Origin: CAITSH01 sp945892985
GTDB taxonomy: Bacteria; Pseudomonadota; Gammaproteobacteria; Burkholderiales; SG8-39
Length of the DNA: 64,000 nucleotides
Direction: 5' to 3'
NCBI GenBank assembly: GCA_945892985.1
Contig: CAMDDU010000015.1
Location: forward strand, 1-64,000
Positions 52,163 through 60,827 of the stretch are shown here, piece after piece (the stretch's first letter is position 1; each line of letters starts with the position of its first letter). The translations under genes and the position numbers were made by a program. The notes under the pieces were generated by a model. That model searched no databases, had not been told where the DNA came from, and saw only the letters and a program-made list of their open reading frames with translations.

Positions 52163-52539
52163 GCCCGCTTCTGGATCAGCTCGAGCTGGATGCCATCAGG
52201 CGCGTAGACGTAGGCGATCCGAACCGGACCGGCGTCATACGGTGCCGCGGCCACCTCGACGCCGTCGGTCTTCATCCGTGCAACGAGGTCGTCGATCCCG
52301 TCGAGGAATATACCGATATGGTCAAAGCCCCGGCGTGGCCCCCGCGCCGGATCGGCCAGCACCATGTCGCCACGCTTGGGCGACAGGGCGACGATGGTTT
52401 CGCCGAGTTTCATGCGGATGATCAGCCAGTCGGGGAACGGAACCCGCGACTCAACGCTGGCGCCGAAATATTTTTCGAAAAACGACAGGGTCGCCTCCGG
52501 GTCGGTACAGTAAAAATGGACATGCTCAAAACGGGCCAT
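52159..52539 (-). CDS. VOC-superfamily protein
   Basis: A 126-residue single-domain glyoxalase-like protein (FEHVHFYCTDPEATLSFFEKYFG; FDHIGIFLDGIDDLVARM; YVYAPDGIQLELIQ). His and Glu metal ligands are present at the expected ends. ATG 52539 with AGGAG. Overlaps the crotonase start by four bases. Could be an epimerase or isomerase. Confidence 0.82.
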   Translation of the reverse strand: MARFEHVHFYCTDPEATLSFFEKYFGASVESRVPFPDWLIIRMKLGETIVALSPKRGDMVLADPARGPRRGFDHIGIFLDGIDDLVARMKTDGVEVAAAPYDAGPVRIAYVYAPDGIQLELIQKRA

Positions 52540-52565
52540 GGTGTTCTCCTTAGTCTTCTCCGCGG

Positions 52566-53369
52566 CTAGCGCCCGCCGGCCACGGCAATGCATTCCCGGG
52601 TGACATAGCTACCGCCCGGACCGGCAAGAAATGCGACGACATCGGCCACCTCTTCGACCGTCCCGGTGCGCTCCAGCGGCACTTCCGCCCGCATCCGGCG
52701 GCGCATTGCCACCGAACGGTGAATCACCTCCGACAGATCGGTCGCAACGTATCCTGGTTCGACCACGTTCACGGTAATGCCCGAAGGGGCCAGTTCACGC
52801 CCCATTGACGAGCAAAGCCCCCGCAACGCCGCCTTGGACGCGGCGTAATGCGGACCAATGTTCCCTCCCAGGCGCGCCGCTACGGAGCCGATGAACACGA
52901 TGCGCCCGCTCCCTGAGCGCGCCAGCATCGGCGCAGCAGCCTGGGCGCAGAAAAAGGCGCCCGTTGCGTTGGTTTCCATAGTGCGTCTCCACATCGACGG
53001 CGTGACCGCTGCGAGCGAGCGTGCCAGCGGGGCGACACCGGCATTGGCGACTAGGATGTCGAGACCTCCGGCATCTCGCCGGACGCGTGCCAGCATGTTT
53101 CGAACCTGAGCAGCATCGGAAACGTCGGCCCGCACCGCCTGCGCAGCTCCGCCGCTGGCAATGATTTCGGCCACGCACCCCAGCGCGGCCACACGATCGC
53201 TGCGGTAGTTGACGAACACCATGGCACCGTCACGGGCCAGGCGGCAGGCAATCGCACGCCCGATCCCGCGTCCGGCCCCCGTAACCAGCGCAATGCGGCG
53301 CCCCGGCGCGACGGCACCCTTGCGCCTGCCAGCGGGAATCTTCACCCTGCGTTCAGCCCTCGCCACCAT
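52566..53369 (-). CDS. SDR-family oxidoreductase with intact active site
   Basis: A 267-residue protein: TGAGRGIGRAIA, NAG, catalytic Ser in FIGSVAARLGG and Tyr/Lys in PHYAASKAALRG. In contrast to the other two SDRs of the island, YxxxK is complete. ATG 53369 overlaps the ABC ATPase end by 17 bases. Confidence 0.9.
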   Translation of the reverse strand: MVARAERRVKIPAGRRKGAVAPGRRIALVTGAGRGIGRAIACRLARDGAMVFVNYRSDRVAALGCVAEIIASGGAAQAVRADVSDAAQVRNMLARVRRDAGGLDILVANAGVAPLARSLAAVTPSMWRRTMETNATGAFFCAQAAAPMLARSGSGRIVFIGSVAARLGGNIGPHYAASKAALRGLCSSMGRELAPSGITVNVVEPGYVATDLSEVIHRSVAMRRRMRAEVPLERTGTVEEVADVVAFLAGPGGSYVTRECIAVAGGR

Positions 53370-54159
53370 TCGCCTCGCGGCTCGCGGCGAACGCTTTCCT
53401 CGCCTCTTCCTCCATCAACGAACCGACATGCCTGCGAATGGCGTTGAACGCCTCCGAGGTTACGTCCCGGGGACGCGGGAGAACGACCTCGACGATTTCC
53501 TTGATGCTGCCCGGCCGCGCGGTCATGATCACCACGCGATCCCCGAGCAGGATCGCTTCTTCAATATTGTGCGTGATGAAAATCACCGCGCGCCGGTCGC
53601 TGCTCCACACATTCAACAGTTCTTCCTGCATCAGCGTGCGGGTTTGGGCATCAAGCGCCGCGAATGGCTCGTCCATCAGCAGTATCTTCGGGTCGTTCAC
53701 CATGACCCGTGCCAACGCCACGCGCTGGCGCATTCCGCCGGACAACTCCTGCGGATAGCGGTTCTCGAAGCCGGACAGACCGACCGCGGCGATCTGCCTG
53801 CGCGTGCGCTCGGCGCGTTCCGCCGCCGGGACGCCCCTTTCGCGCAGACCGAACTCCACGTTAGCCGTCACGTTGAGCCATGGGAACAGGGCGTATTCCT
53901 GGAACACCACGCCGCGATCCGGCCCGGGCCCAGAGATGCTGGCACCGTCGAGACTCAGGCTGCCGCCGGTCTCCTTTTCGAATCCTGCAACGATGTTCAG
54001 GAAACTGGTCTTGCCGCAGCCGCTGGGGCCGAGGATGGTTACAAATTCGTCATCAGCGATATCAAGGTCAAGGCCGGCAATCGCCACGACCTCTTCCTTG
54101 CGCCTAATGTCGAAATAACTCTTCTTAAGGCCGCGGCAAACGATGCGATGGGTACTCAT
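53353..54159 (-). CDS. ABC transporter ATPase (NitT/TauT type), system 1
   Basis: A 268-residue ATPase: Walker A GPSGCGKTS, Q-loop VFQEYALFPW, signature LSGGMRQRVALAR, Walker B ILLMDEPFAALD and the His switch FITHNIEEA. ATG 54159 overlaps the permease stop by four bases. With 54156-55007 and 54997-55974 it forms a complete importer of the SsuABC/TauABC type. Confidence 0.93.
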   Translation of the reverse strand: MSTHRIVCRGLKKSYFDIRRKEEVVAIAGLDLDIADDEFVTILGPSGCGKTSFLNIVAGFEKETGGSLSLDGASISGPGPDRGVVFQEYALFPWLNVTANVEFGLRERGVPAAERAERTRRQIAAVGLSGFENRYPQELSGGMRQRVALARVMVNDPKILLMDEPFAALDAQTRTLMQEELLNVWSSDRRAVIFITHNIEEAILLGDRVVIMTARPGSIKEIVEVVLPRPRDVTSEAFNAIRRHVGSLMEEEARKAFAASREANGGEG

Positions 54160-55007
54160 AATCCCTTGTTCCAGCTGAGCGCCCAGCGGCTGATCCACAG
54201 CACCACCAAGTCACTGAGGAATCCGAGAAAGCCTACGCTCAACATGGCGGCGATGATCACGTCCATCCGCAGGAAGTAATAAGCATCCCACATCGCAAAC
54301 CCGAGCCCGGATTTAACTGCAAGCATTTCAGCCACGATCACCAGCACCCAAGCCAGCCCGATCCCAAGCCGCAAGCCGGTAAAGATGAACGGCAGCGCGG
54401 AGGGAATCACCACACGCAACAAAAGCATGTGCGGGCGTATGCCCAGCATTCTAGCCGCCCGCACCAACAGCTTGGGCGTCCCGGACACGCCGGCCGCCGT
54501 GTTGACGACGATCGGAAAAAACGCCCCGAGTGCAATCAGAAAAAAAGCCGACGCATCGCGAATGCCGAAGAAAATCACCGCGAACGGGACCCATGACGTA
54601 ATCGGGATGGGACGGAGCATTTGGATGATCGGGTCGAGCAGGTCCGACACCAGGCGAAACCAGCCGATCAGGGTTCCGAGAAACACGGCCACCACGGCGG
54701 CGAAGGCAAACCCGATCAGCACCCGGTAGGTGCTGTTGCCGGCGTGCGACGCCCAGGTGCCAATATAGGGATCACCGGTCGGCTTCGCGAAAATCCAGCT
54801 GTACAGCGTCTTGCCGACCGTCGCGGGCGACGGGACGAAACGCACGTCCACCCAGCCCGCGGTGGACGCCACATGCCAGAGCAGGAGGACGGCGAGAGGC
54901 CCGACCAGCCTAACTGCATTGACCTGCAACCAACTGCCGATGTTTCCCGCCACCAAGAATCCGCCTGACTTCACGCCGCCCGTCGGCATGCTCCGCTCAT
55001 TCGCCAC
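54156..55007 (-). CDS. ABC transporter permease (TauC/SsuC type), system 1
   Basis: A 283-residue membrane protein with about six helices. The EAA-like loop is ARMLGIRPHMLLLRVVIPSALPFIFTGLRLGIGLAW. Starts with GTG 55007, inside the binding protein gene end (11-base overlap). Confidence 0.9.
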   Translation of the reverse strand: MANERSMPTGGVKSGGFLVAGNIGSWLQVNAVRLVGPLAVLLLWHVASTAGWVDVRFVPSPATVGKTLYSWIFAKPTGDPYIGTWASHAGNSTYRVLIGFAFAAVVAVFLGTLIGWFRLVSDLLDPIIQMLRPIPITSWVPFAVIFFGIRDASAFFLIALGAFFPIVVNTAAGVSGTPKLLVRAARMLGIRPHMLLLRVVIPSALPFIFTGLRLGIGLAWVLVIVAEMLAVKSGLGFAMWDAYYFLRMDVIIAAMLSVGFLGFLSDLVVLWISRWALSWNKGL

Positions 55008-55974
55008 CGAGGTCCTTCTTGGACTTGCCGGTTACCTGCATCAGCAGGCTGTAATCGAAGGTGCGGTCGATCGAGGCGGTCGTGTCGACCTTCGTGATGC
55101 CCGCTTCATGGATCATCTTGAGGAGGTACTTCGCTTCCTTCTGGTACAGCTTGTAGTCAAGCTTCCCGCGGGGGATGGATTCCTTGACCACCTCGGGCGT
55201 CGACCCCGTACCTTTCTGCGCGACCTCGGCATAGCGGGCCGGGTTGGCATTGAGCGCATCGGTAGACTCGACCAGCGCACGCACCACCGCCAGCACGGCA
55301 CTGCGGTTCTTCGCGAGGAAATCAGAATTGACCGCCATGGCGCCATTGATGTGCTTGGTCGGGTTGTCACCGATGTCGAGGCTGCTGTAATAGCCGACCT
55401 TGCCGATCGCCGCATCGGCGTTGTTCGGCTCCCAGAAGACGAACCCATCGATATCGCCTGCGCGCAGCGCTGCGATGACCGGCGGGCCGCCACCGCCAAA
55501 GCTGACCGTCTTGATTTTTGAGAGATCTGCCCCGGCGAGCTTGGCCGTCGCCTTGAACAGCAGTTCGGCATAACTGTTGGGTGCGGTGCCCAAGGTCTTG
55601 CCCTCGAGGTCCTTCCAAGTCTTGGCCTGAACGCCGTTGCGCAATGTCAGGCTCTGCCCACCAGTGAACACGCCCCCGACCACCTTGTGGTTCCTGAAGG
55701 CGTTTTCCTCCATCAGGCCGAGGTTGACATAGCCGAGCACCACGACATCCACCTGGTTGGTGGTGAGCGCCAGTTGCAGGTCTGCATAGCGCCGCAACGG
55801 CGTGACTTCCAGGTCGACGCCATGCTTCTTGGCGTACTCCTGCATCAGCATCATGTTGGCCTGGTGAATCTGCACGGCATAAGCAAACCGGACCTTCTGC
55901 TGCGCCTGCGCGGACGTGATGCCCGCGAGCAGCGCAAATGCAAGCGCCGCTGAAAACTTCAACATTCTGCCCAT
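54997..55974 (-). CDS. ABC transporter substrate-binding protein (NMT1/TauA type), system 1
   Basis: A 325-residue periplasmic protein with signal peptide MLKFSAALAFALLAGITSAQAQ. Typical segments are VDVVVLGYVNLGLM, GKTLGTAPNSYAELLF and LRAGDIDGFVFWEPN. It is about 80% identical, by eye, to the incomplete protein at the right edge. ATG 55974 with GGGG. Confidence 0.92.
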   Translation of the reverse strand: MGRMLKFSAALAFALLAGITSAQAQQKVRFAYAVQIHQANMMLMQEYAKKHGVDLEVTPLRRYADLQLALTTNQVDVVVLGYVNLGLMEENAFRNHKVVGGVFTGGQSLTLRNGVQAKTWKDLEGKTLGTAPNSYAELLFKATAKLAGADLSKIKTVSFGGGGPPVIAALRAGDIDGFVFWEPNNADAAIGKVGYYSSLDIGDNPTKHINGAMAVNSDFLAKNRSAVLAVVRALVESTDALNANPARYAEVAQKGTGSTPEVVKESIPRGKLDYKLYQKEAKYLLKMIHEAGITKVDTTASIDRTFDYSLLMQVTGKSKKDLGGE

Positions 55975-56041
55975 AGTAGCCCCCTGTGAATCAACGATTA
56001 TTGGCGTCCCGTCCTTTACCCCCGAATCCCTGCCGCCATGA

Positions 56042-56872
56042 TCAGGGAATCAGTTGCGTAAGCAGTCCATAGCTGTCAGGCCGCCTATCGCGGTAGAACT
56101 GCCAAGCGCGCCTGCGCTCGGTGATGAAGTCCAGATCGCAGTCGGCCAGGAGGATTTCCTCGCCCTCGCCCGCCTGCGCCATGATATCGCCGACCGGATC
56201 GCAAATCACGCTCCGACCGTAATAGGTGTAGTCGCCTTCCTTTCCCGTTCGGTTGAGACCGGCCACGAAGTACTCGTTGAAAATCGCATGCCCCATCAAC
56301 TCCTTTTCCCAGACCTTCACCGACAGGCTGGCCTTGGGCGTGGCGCTGGGCACCAAGAGAATCTCGGCGCCATTCAATGCCGAGCAACGCGCACCTTCCG
56401 GGTAGTGGCGATCGTGGCAGATGATCACACCGATCTTGCCGAAGGCCGTCTCGAACACGGGGTAACCCAGGTTGCCTGGCTTAAAGTAAAGCTTCTCGTA
56501 GAAAATCGTGTTCAGCGGAATGTGGTTCTTGCGATACACCCCGAGGAACCTGCCATCCGCGTCGATCATCGCCGCCGAGTTGTAGTACACGCTGCGCCCG
56601 ACGCGCTCGTAAATCGGCGCACAAATGACCACGCCCAGTTCCTTGGCGAGGGACTGCATCATCTTTGTGATGGGTCCGGGAATCTCCTCGGAGGTCTCCA
56701 TGTACTTGATATCCAGCGAGGTGATGAAAAACAACTCGTGGAACACCTCCGGGAGAAGCAGCACCTGCGCGCCCTTGGCCGCAGCGTCGCGGATGTATTT
56801 TTCCGCCCTCGCAAGGTTCTCGGCGCGGGAGCGGTTGCACTCCACCTGCAGCAATCCGACACGGACCTTCAT
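56042..56872 (-). CDS. Nitrilase-superfamily amidase (N-carbamoylputrescine amidase-like)
   Basis: A 276-residue C-N hydrolase. Catalytic Glu in LLLPEVFHE, Lys in YRKNHIP and Cys in VIICHDRHYPEGAR. Relatives hydrolyse N-carbamoyl amines or beta-ureido acids to amine, carbon dioxide and ammonia. Upstream of the transport genes on the same strand, 67 bases apart. Function in ring breakdown is inferred. Confidence 0.88.
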   Translation of the reverse strand: MKVRVGLLQVECNRSRAENLARAEKYIRDAAAKGAQVLLLPEVFHELFFITSLDIKYMETSEEIPGPITKMMQSLAKELGVVICAPIYERVGRSVYYNSAAMIDADGRFLGVYRKNHIPLNTIFYEKLYFKPGNLGYPVFETAFGKIGVIICHDRHYPEGARCSALNGAEILLVPSATPKASLSVKVWEKELMGHAIFNEYFVAGLNRTGKEGDYTYYGRSVICDPVGDIMAQAGEGEEILLADCDLDFITERRRAWQFYRDRRPDSYGLLTQLIP

Positions 56873-56903
56873 TTTCGCGCTCCCTGAGAATGTGTTGACT
56901 TGA

Positions 56904-57653
56904 TCAAACCATTATTTCGCCACCGGACGGACAAAGCATTTGTCCGGTGTAAAAATCCGAATCGCTCGACGCAAGGAACAGCGCCGACGCCTGGATGTCG
57001 CGCAACTCGCCGAGCTTGCGCAGAGGATAGCGCTGCCGCAGGACCTCAAGGAAAGCCGGGTCCATCTTCTCGGTCGTCTCCCCCTTGATCATGCTGGGCG
57101 CGATCGCGTTGATGTAAATTCCCTGCGGTCCGACTTCGCGCGCGAGTGCCCGCGTAAAGCCGGTCATCGCTCCCTTTGCCGCCGACAGGTGCACGAACTT
57201 CTCGGCGCCTGAGACCGCAAACGATCCGCTCATGTTGATGATCTTCCCGTACTTGCGCGAAATCATGTGCGGCAACACCGCCTTGCAGCACAGGAACATC
57301 GCCCGGACATGTACGTTGAACACCGCATCCCAGGCCTCGGGAGTCATGTCGACAAGCGGGGATGCGTTGACGATGCCGGCGTTGTTGACAAGGATGTCCA
57401 CGCCGCCGAATTTTGCGCCGATGGCCTTGACCATGGCGTCGACCTGCGTCGCATCACCGACGTCGGCACGGAACACCTCGGCGACGCCGCCCGCCGCGCG
57501 AATCTTCGCAACGGTATCTTCGGCACCCGCGGTACTGGAGTGATAGTTGACTGCAACCTTTGCGCCCTCGGCGGCAAACGCAGTTGCGATGCCCTTGCCA
57601 AGACCACGACTTGCGCCGGTAACCAGGGCTACGCGCCCGTCGAGTTTGCCCAT
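56904..57653 (-). CDS. SDR-family oxidoreductase homologue lacking the catalytic Tyr, second copy
   Basis: A 249-residue protein: TGASRGLGKGIA, NNAG intact; active site reads VHLSAAKGAM, with Leu for Tyr. C-terminus TGQMLCPSGGEIMV, as in 40839-41597. It is first in its minus-strand run and follows a 338-base gap with candidate operators. ATG 57653, GGAGGT upstream. Confidence 0.88.
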   Translation of the reverse strand: MGKLDGRVALVTGASRGLGKGIATAFAAEGAKVAVNYHSSTAGAEDTVAKIRAAGGVAEVFRADVGDATQVDAMVKAIGAKFGGVDILVNNAGIVNASPLVDMTPEAWDAVFNVHVRAMFLCCKAVLPHMISRKYGKIINMSGSFAVSGAEKFVHLSAAKGAMTGFTRALAREVGPQGIYINAIAPSMIKGETTEKMDPAFLEVLRQRYPLRKLGELRDIQASALFLASSDSDFYTGQMLCPSGGEIMV

Positions 57654-57757
57654 GAATTCACCTCCCGTTAGAAGTCATTGCCAGAACAAACCGTGTCATG
57701 TTACGCCACCGCGACGTGCCTTGATAGCCTGATGAAGCTGCACATGCACACTGCATC

Positions 57758-57786
57758 TGTATACGTTATCGACATTATCGTATACA
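57758..57786. promoter_or_regulatory. Paired GTATAC dyads, candidate operator
   Basis: TGTATACG (57758-57765) and CGTATACA (57779-57786) are mirror images; each contains the palindrome GTATAC, and their centres are 21 bases apart, two helical turns. They lie 105-133 bases upstream of the SDR start. A GntR/FCD or similar dimeric repressor binding to both on one face of DNA is plausible. Confidence 0.55.
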
Positions 57787-57829
57787 ACTTGGCATGTCAA
57801 CCACGCCTTTACTGTGGGGCAAAGCCGCA

Positions 57830-57966
57830 CTATTTGCATGCGGCGTCGATCGCCTGCAAGAACCGCATCGGCGTCAACGGCATATCCAACTGCCCCACGC
57901 CCAAGGGGCGAAGGACATCAACGACGGCATTGACGACGCAGGGCGCGGCACCGGTAGCTCTCTCCC
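57830..57966 (-). pseudogene. C-terminal remnant of a second molybdenum hydroxylase large subunit
   Basis: In one minus-strand frame about 45 codons read ATGAAPCVVNAVVDVL, RPLGVGQLDMPLTP and MRFLQAIDAACK, then TAG at 57830-57832. This matches the C-terminus of CoxL-type proteins and lines up with ATGGPATTFNAVMDAL...LGVRDLRMPATPERVLQAI of the intact gene at 46859-49210. The rest of the gene is gone. It follows the ABC ATPase 57992-58822 on the same strand. Confidence 0.7.
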
Positions 57967-57991
57967 GAAAAACACCGGATATCCTTTCCTG

Positions 57992-58822
57992 CTAGACCGG
58001 GCCGGTGGCTCCACCCTGCCCGCTCGACTCATCGCGCAAAAGGCCCGCTTCTTCGAATAACCGGAGGATCTGCGATTCATATTCGCCGAAGGCCAAACTT
58101 CGGCGAACATGCAGGCTGCGCGGGCGCGGAAGGTCGATATCGATGATCTTGCTTACCGTTCCCGGCCGCCCCGTCATGACGACAACCTTATCCGACAAAA
58201 ATATCGCCTCTGGAATTGAATGGGTAACAAACAGGACCGACGCACGCCTCTTCAAAAAAATCCGCCCGAGGTCGACGGCCAGTTGATCCCGTGTGATGGC
58301 GTCCAGGGCGGCAAAAGGTTCGTCCATAAGCAACATATCGGGTCCGTGCACAAGGGCGCGGCAAATGGCAACGCGCTGTTGCATGCCGCCAGACAACTCG
58401 CGCGGATAAGCGTTTTCAAACCCTGCCAACCCCACTGAAAGCAGCAAGTCCCGTGCGCGCCGTTCACCCTCCTCCTTCGGCATGCCGTGCGCCTCTGCCG
58501 ACAGCATGACGTTGCCGAGGGCACTGCGCCATTCGAGCAATACCGGTTTCTGGAATACCATCCCGGCGCTGGTGACCGGGCCCCGTATGGTTACATTGTT
58601 ACGCAGCACCCGCCCGGCGGTCGGCATGCGAAGACCCGCAACCAGCGACAGGATAGTGCTCTTGCCACAACCGCTGGGGCCCAGAATTGACACGAATTGC
58701 CCGGACTCGACGGTCATCGACACATTGCGCAATGCCTCGACGCTGGTGCGTCCTGCATAGCGCAAGGATACGCCCTCAAGTGTGATCGATGCGGTGCCCG
58801 GTGTGCAGAGTTCATCAGCCAT
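57992..58822 (-). CDS. ABC transporter ATPase (NitT/TauT type), system 2
   Basis: A 276-residue ATPase: GPSGCGKST, VFQKPVLLEW, LSGGMQQRVAICRAL, MLLMDEPFAALD, FVTHSIPEA. ATG 58822 shares one base with the permease stop. Second, diverged NitT/TauT system of the island. Confidence 0.93.
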   Translation of the reverse strand: MADELCTPGTASITLEGVSLRYAGRTSVEALRNVSMTVESGQFVSILGPSGCGKSTILSLVAGLRMPTAGRVLRNNVTIRGPVTSAGMVFQKPVLLEWRSALGNVMLSAEAHGMPKEEGERRARDLLLSVGLAGFENAYPRELSGGMQQRVAICRALVHGPDMLLMDEPFAALDAITRDQLAVDLGRIFLKRRASVLFVTHSIPEAIFLSDKVVVMTGRPGTVSKIIDIDLPRPRSLHVRRSLAFGEYESQILRLFEEAGLLRDESSGQGGATGPV

Positions 58823-59610
58823 CACTGCGACCCCCGCGCTTCGGTGTCCGTCTCGCGCCGCCACGGCACGACCAACCACTCGAGCAGCGCGACCGCAGCG
58901 TAGAGCGCGAGGCCAAGCAGGGTCAGCGCAATTAGCGCTGAGAACGAAAGCGTGGAATCCATGCGCGCCGAGGCCGAAAGCAGCAGGTAACCGAGGCCCT
59001 TGTCTGCCCCGACAAATTCGGCCACTATGGCGCCGATCAGCGCCAGGGTCATGGCGACCTTGAGACCGGCGAATATAGCGGGCAGCGCTTGCGGCAGGCT
59101 GATGCGCATGAAGAATTTGACACGACCAAAACCGAGGATACGGCCGAGATTGTGCATGTCAGGATCGACCGTGCGAAAGCCCGCAATGGCATTGACCACA
59201 ATTGGGAAAAACGCCACCAGCACGACAACAATGACCTTTGGCAGTATGCCAAAACCGAGCACCACCACCAGGAGCGGGGCGACAGCGATCTTGGGAACAG
59301 TCTGCAGGCCGACCACCAGCGGGTAGCCGAACGAGTAAGCAGTACGCGATTCGGTCATCAGCACCGCCATCGGCATGGCGATGAGCACGCTGACGATGAA
59401 CCCAAGGACGGTCTCCCAAGCGGTGACAGCGGCCTCATCGAGCAACGTGGCACGCTGCTCCCACATGTTGCTTAGCACCTTTTCAGGACCGGGCAACAGA
59501 TACTCCTTGACTCCGGTCAGGCGCACAAAAAGCCACCAAAGCAGCACCACTGCGATGGCGCTTGTCAGGTAGATCGCAGTCTCACGCCAGGCGCGACGCG
59601 ACATGATCAT
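58822..59610 (-). CDS. ABC transporter permease (TauC/SsuC type), system 2
   Basis: A 262-residue membrane protein with about six helices. EAA-like loop LGRILGFGRVKFFMRISLPQALPAIFAGLKVAMTLAL. ATG 59610 or 59604; the upstream hydrolase stop overlaps by four bases. Confidence 0.9.
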   Translation of the reverse strand: MIMSRRAWRETAIYLTSAIAVVLLWWLFVRLTGVKEYLLPGPEKVLSNMWEQRATLLDEAAVTAWETVLGFIVSVLIAMPMAVLMTESRTAYSFGYPLVVGLQTVPKIAVAPLLVVVLGFGILPKVIVVVLVAFFPIVVNAIAGFRTVDPDMHNLGRILGFGRVKFFMRISLPQALPAIFAGLKVAMTLALIGAIVAEFVGADKGLGYLLLSASARMDSTLSFSALIALTLLGLALYAAVALLEWLVVPWRRETDTEARGSQ

Positions 59611-60779
59611 GGCTCTGGTATCAGGGTGCGGCTGTCATGCCCGGCCACCAGCCCTACGCTAGATACCGTCTTGATCCAGTCGGCGATCTGCACCCATAAG
59701 TTGGCGCGTAGCGCGCCCATCGGGTGGAACTGCCCCTCGGCAATCCAGATTTCCTTAGGGCACTTCATGTTGGCATAGAAAGCCTCAGCCGCCTCGAGCG
59801 AGGTGAGTTGGTCATACTCAGCAGTGACAATCAGGGTCGGCGTCCTGATCTGTGACGCCAACCGCGGCACCGACAACTCATCGACCTGCTTGTCGAGTTC
59901 CTCATCCGTCTTGATGCCAGCCATGTACATGAAGTGGCTGCGAAAGTTGGGAGGTGCCATGGAAAAGAACATGTCCAGATTGCCGTAAAGGCCGATCATC
60001 GACACATGCGCCTTGAAGCGATGTTCAATGGCGACGCTGCGAATCGAGTTGTAGCCACCCAGCGAAAGGCCAAGCACGCTCACATTGCCGCCGTCCACGT
60101 CGTCGCGCTTGGCCAGAGCGTCAAGCACCGTCGTCAATGCGCGCTCGTAGGCGCCAAGACTCGCCTTGATGCCGCGCAGGTTGCTGGCGCCCTGGCCCGG
60201 GCCGTCGATTGACAGGCAGGCCATACCGCGGCGCGCAAAGACGTTATTCTGGACGTTGGGAAAGTCCTCCTTGGTCATATCCATCCCGGGCACAAACACC
60301 ACGCACGGTGGCCGCGTGACGCCCCTGGGCAAGTGCAGGATGCCCGGAATGAGACCGCCCTCGAACGGGATCTCAACGCGCACGATCTTGTACAACTCGT
60401 TGTAGGCGATGACCTTGTCAAAACAGCGCTCCTCGGAGGCGTTAAGTTCGATCTTGCGCGCGCTCTTGTCGTCCATGATTGGCCACTTGGCGCGGCCGAA
60501 ACAGATGGCGGCGCGCTGGTAGAACTCGCCGGCGGTGATGTGGTTGCCCTTGCCTTCGGCCAGGGTGGCCTGCAATTCGAGACCGCGGGCGGTGCGTTCC
60601 CACTCCTTGCTGATCATCTTGAAGGAGCGAATTCGCGACATGGTGCGTTCTATGTCGATCTGGCGCTGGCCGCATTCGATCCACGCCGGGCCCATTCCCG
60701 GCCACATGGCCTCGGTGCCGGCGATACCCAGCGCCATGTCCATCATCCAGGTTTCGTTACGTCTGCGGAAATTGCTCAT
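59607..60779 (-). CDS. Alpha/beta hydrolase with helical N-terminal domain (dihydroxypseudooxynicotine hydrolase/FrsA-like)
   Basis: A 390-residue hydrolase. Residues 1-130 are helical (WERTARGLELQATLAEGKGNH), then the core: FVPGMDMTKED, nucleophile in VLGLSLGGYNS near 240, acid in VTAEYDQLTS, His in EGQFHPMGA. The layout resembles the C-C bond hydrolase of nicotine catabolism (2,6-dihydroxypseudooxynicotine hydrolase). It lies inside an ABC operon, between binding protein and permease. Substrate is inferred only. Confidence 0.82.
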   Translation of the reverse strand: MSNFRRRNETWMMDMALGIAGTEAMWPGMGPAWIECGQRQIDIERTMSRIRSFKMISKEWERTARGLELQATLAEGKGNHITAGEFYQRAAICFGRAKWPIMDDKSARKIELNASEERCFDKVIAYNELYKIVRVEIPFEGGLIPGILHLPRGVTRPPCVVFVPGMDMTKEDFPNVQNNVFARRGMACLSIDGPGQGASNLRGIKASLGAYERALTTVLDALAKRDDVDGGNVSVLGLSLGGYNSIRSVAIEHRFKAHVSMIGLYGNLDMFFSMAPPNFRSHFMYMAGIKTDEELDKQVDELSVPRLASQIRTPTLIVTAEYDQLTSLEAAEAFYANMKCPKEIWIAEGQFHPMGALRANLWVQIADWIKTVSSVGLVAGHDSRTLIPEP

Positions 60780-60827
60780 GCTACGGCCCTTTCGATTCGT
60801 TAAAGGTGACTGCTGTCGGCGGACGGA

